64,000 bases of DNA from Hydrogenoanaerobacterium sp032017025 (lineage in GTDB: Bacteria > Bacillota > Clostridia > Oscillospirales > Ruminococcaceae). The translations under genes and the position numbers were made by a program. The notes under the pieces were generated by a model. That model had not been told where the DNA came from. It made no database searches and saw only the letters and a program-made list of their open reading frames with translations. Below, piece after piece: positions 61,823 through 64,000 of this stretch (positions are counted from its first letter, which is position 1; every line of letters starts with the position of its first letter). Location: positions 248,001 through 312,000 of the forward strand of contig NZ_DALZQO010000001.1 of assembly GCF_032017025.1 (NCBI RefSeq), read 5' to 3'.

Positions 61823-62893
61823 TTGAAAAAAGTATTAGCATATTTGGTGGCTCCTCCTGCGGGTGCAATTCCCTCTGAGGTTAAGGCTATTCGTTACATT
61901 CGCACTTCGAGCCTAATTCTGGCGATTCCGCTGTTGATATATGCACTGTATAATTTGATAAATGGCAATGTCCTGTTTACCATCACTACAACCTTTGGCT
62001 GGGTCGCCTTGTTTATCATTAACCTGCTGCTTTTACAGCCGAGCACGCTGCGCAAGGCCATCTGGCTGATTCTCACGGGCATCTACGTTCTGGCGGTTAT
62101 CTCTTTTTTTGGGGGAAAGACCCAGTATTATTCGCTTATTTGGATGGCCTGCCCACCTGTAACTACCTATTATTTGGTTGGAAGCAAGCAGGGGCTGAGA
62201 ATAAACATCGCATTTCTACTGTTTGTTTTTCTGGGATTGCTTTTTCAATCACCGGTACCCATCGCATATCGCAGCATTGCCAATATTATGTTCAGTCTAA
62301 TCATGCTGTCTGCGACACTCTATGGTTACGAAAAGAGTCGTGAATTTTATCTGCTTTTACTGGAGGATAAGCAACGTGAATTAGAGTGCATTTCTACCAC
62401 GGACAGTCTGACCGGGCTGTATAATCGTATGCATATTGAAAGCACAATAGAGAGGCATCTTGCTGGACTTCCATGCACCAAATCCAGAACGCCAACCCAA
62501 TGCAGCCTCATGCTAATTGATATAGATTACTTTAAATCGATTAATGATACCTATGGACACCAGGAAGGTGACAAGGTGCTCCAAGCAGTGGCTGCGGTAA
62601 TATTAAAAACGTTAAAAAACCGCGGTGAAGCTGCACGCTGGGGTGGGGAAGAATTTCTGGTCTTTATTGATGATATTCCCTATGAAGAAATAATGAAGCT
62701 GGCTGAAAATACAAGATCAGCCATTGAAAAGCTCGCCTTTGAAAACGGAATCACCGTTACAGCTTCGATGGGTGTTACCTTTTATTGCAGCGGAGACACT
62801 TACGATACATTCTTGAAACGCGCAGATGACTGCCTTTATAAAGCCAAAGCACAAGGTCGTAATCAAATTAATGTCACTATGCTTTCATTTTGA
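61823..62893 (+). CDS. Membrane diguanylate cyclase (GGDEF)
   Basis: A 356-residue protein. Five or six N-terminal membrane helices (about 30-165) form a sensor; the GGDEF domain (about 195-350) has the intact site RWGGEEF, DSLTGLYNR at its start and DIDYFKSINDTYGH for metal and nucleotide binding. It makes c-di-GMP from two GTP, opposing the HD-GYP protein at 36947-39511. No RxxD product-inhibition site was evident to me. The start is TTG 61823 with AGGGGG about 12 nt upstream. Confidence 0.92.
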   Translation: MKKVLAYLVAPPAGAIPSEVKAIRYIRTSSLILAIPLLIYALYNLINGNVLFTITTTFGWVALFIINLLLLQPSTLRKAIWLILTGIYVLAVISFFGGKTQYYSLIWMACPPVTTYYLVGSKQGLRINIAFLLFVFLGLLFQSPVPIAYRSIANIMFSLIMLSATLYGYEKSREFYLLLLEDKQRELECISTTDSLTGLYNRMHIESTIERHLAGLPCTKSRTPTQCSLMLIDIDYFKSINDTYGHQEGDKVLQAVAAVILKTLKNRGEAARWGGEEFLVFIDDIPYEEIMKLAENTRSAIEKLAFENGITVTASMGVTFYCSGDTYDTFLKRADDCLYKAKAQGRNQINVTMLSF

Positions 62894-63185
62894 TTGCAGA
62901 TAATAAAAAAGCGAAGCCGCCCCTACCACTCACTTAGTTAGGATAATTTTAAAATCAATTTAATAATTCTAATTAATACCTAAGCTAAATATACCTATTG
63001 GAATAATCTTTTATCACAAAAACAAAACATTTTTATCACTAAAAACCTATAGTTTTAACAGCTAAATTACCACAATCACAAACTTAAATGCATAATAAAT
63101 TTATCGATATAAACACATCTTTCATTCTATCATATAATATATTGCACTAACTTTGGTGCGATATTAAGACAGGAGGATGTATTAT
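62894..63185. other. AT-rich gap upstream of the repeat protein gene
   Basis: No gene seen. A TATAAT at 63133-63138 may be the -10 for the repeat protein gene; a matching -35 is weak (TAAACA, 63110-63115). Confidence 0.4.
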
Positions 63186-63632
63186 ATGCGTAATATGGAA
63201 AATTGCGGATGCAAGGATAATCACCATGAGGATAATAACAATCATAATGAGGGTAAAAAGGATATTCGCGAGGGCATAGAGGACATTCGTGAGGGTATTG
63301 GAGACATTCGTGAAGGCCTCGATGACATTTGCAGAGGCAATATCTGTGAGGGTGTCAGAGATATCTGTGAGGGAATTGGCGATATTGAGGAAGGCCTTTG
63401 TGATATTATTGAGGGCTTAAATGATCTTCATCATGTCAACAAGTGTAAAAATATAAGGCAAATCGAAGAAGGTATCCGCGATATCCGTGAAGGAATCAAA
63501 GATATTTGCGAAGGTTTGGAGGATATCCGTAGATGTAATATCTGCGAGGGCGTCAGAGATATCCGTGAGGGCCTTTGTGATATTGAAGAAGGTCTGGATG
63601 ACATTATTAAAGGCTTAAAAGATATTGCTTAA
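63186..63632 (+). CDS. Protein made of seven-residue DIxEGIx repeats
   Basis: A 148-residue acidic protein. After a Cys/His/Asn-rich start (MENCGCKDNHHEDNNN) nearly the whole sequence is tandem heptapeptides of the form DI-x-EG-I/L-x (DIREGIE, DIREGIG, DICEGLE...), about sixteen units. The array divides into two longer repeats of about 50 residues, each with a break CNICEGVRDI or RGNICEGVRDI. Cysteines recur at fixed places. No signal peptide. Periodicity seven with paired hydrophobics suggests a helical or solenoid fold. Unrecognised. ATG 63186 is 9 nt after AGGAGG. Confidence 0.8.
   Translation: MRNMENCGCKDNHHEDNNNHNEGKKDIREGIEDIREGIGDIREGLDDICRGNICEGVRDICEGIGDIEEGLCDIIEGLNDLHHVNKCKNIRQIEEGIRDIREGIKDICEGLEDIRRCNICEGVRDIREGLCDIEEGLDDIIKGLKDIA
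63243..63630 (+). repeat. 21-bp tandem repeat array
   Basis: Degenerate 21-bp units (GATATYCGYGAGGGYATY-type) encoding the heptapeptide, with codon-level drift, nested in a duplication of about 150 bp. Confidence 0.8.
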
Positions 63633-64000
63633 TGTATTGAGGCAGATGTAAAAATAGCTTTTAAGAGGAAACGTCTTTTGCTTCCATTTACTCATTATAA
63701 ATATATAGAGAGAGACGCGAGGATACTTCATGTAATCCCCGCGTTTCTTCTTTATCTTTGTATTGGTTTAAATTCTATTTTTAATACTGTGGTTTCGAAT
63801 ATCAATGTGACCATCAGCTTAGTATCGTATTTTCCAGCAATGCCACTCTTATGCTAAGCAGTTTTATTTTGACGCAGGTATATCAAAAAAGAAAACCCTG
63901 CATAGAAAAATCTATGCAGGGTCTTTGCGAGCAATATTGATAACTTCACAACATCCAATGCAGAACTCTAAAAGTTTTTCACTTTAATAACAACGGAAGA
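63633..64000. other. Right end of the window: two hairpins, no gene supported
   Basis: A GC-rich imperfect hairpin at about 63713-63752 (GACGCGAGGAT/ATCCCCGCGTT) ends the repeat protein transcript. A second, 12-bp perfect stem (63895-63906 with 63911-63922) has a T-run on the minus strand and probably terminates a minus-strand gene entering from the right. The last 78 bp could be its 3' end (a frame closing in KVKNF and TAG), but this is too short to support. Confidence 0.5.

Noticed and set aside
63923..64000. Possible C-terminus of a minus-strand gene at the right edge
   Set aside because: Only about 10 codons are visible before the stop; cannot be supported.

Overview
The window reads as a chromosomal contig of a low-to-mid GC, strictly fermentative Gram-positive anaerobe of the class Clostridia, most likely Oscillospirales/Ruminococcaceae-like. 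This is inferred from strong AGGAGG ribosome binding sites, frequent TTG starts, TTGACA/TATAAT promoters, a six-gene Rnf complex, pyruvate formate-lyase, a DUF3798 lipoprotein, ECF-type niacin uptake with NiaR, and methyl-accepting and c-di-GMP signalling proteins. Ten N bases at 34748-34757 mark an assembly gap, so this is a draft contig.

Layout. 1-3.1 kb: an ABC importer (partial permease, double ATPase, DUF3798 lipoprotein). 3.4-6.5 kb: pflB-pflA. 6.6-14.4 kb: a flavin-linked redox block with a DUF1622 membrane protein, an FMN-binding lipoprotein, ApbE flavin transferase, a Gx-type membrane protein and rnfCDGEAB with its own promoter and terminator. 14.4-19.8 kb: a DedA protein, a three-subunit xanthine dehydrogenase-type operon led by a guanine-class riboswitch, and proC. 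19.9-25.9 kb: a secreted (alpha/alpha)-type lipoprotein, a CAP-domain protein with strange Asn/Cys and GSNGN repeats, and a chemoreceptor. 26.3-35.8 kb: a disaccharide operon (binding protein, two permeases, GH65 phosphorylase, beta-phosphoglucomutase, GH13 glucosidase) divergent from an AraC-type regulator that contains the gap. 35.9-41.7 kb: a TIM-barrel protein and a coupled operon of an ICMT-like membrane protein, a GH3-type adenylating enzyme and a GGDEF/HD-GYP protein.

42.0-50.9 kb is an accessory island. Nine co-directional small genes (Smr domain, zinc ribbon, acidic-tail protein, unknowns, two DUF488 proteins, a putative dual-OB protein) lie next to a 145-bp inverted-repeat element. 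They are followed by leftovers of an integrative element: small element-type proteins, a DUF6076-like protein, a repeat array, and a gene that joins the start of a RepA/AAA ATPase to a large serine recombinase lacking its catalytic N-terminus. 51.0-57.5 kb is a complete ilvA-B-N-C-D operon preceded by a 55-residue Ile/Val-rich leader peptide and two tandem terminators that can refold, a ribosome-mediated attenuator. The rest holds a 47-codon gene, a DUF3892 protein, an endolysin/holin lysis cassette without other phage genes, niaR-niaX with an operator, an active-site-intact GGDEF protein, and a protein built almost entirely from seven-residue DIxEGIx repeats.

The best candidates for something undescribed are the DUF488/dual-OB/Smr island, the DIxEGIx repeat protein, the ilv attenuator (Clostridia normally use T-boxes here) and the riboswitch-controlled xanthine dehydrogenase operon. 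Families were named from memory of motifs; no database search was possible. Coordinates of refined starts were derived by hand from the sequence.
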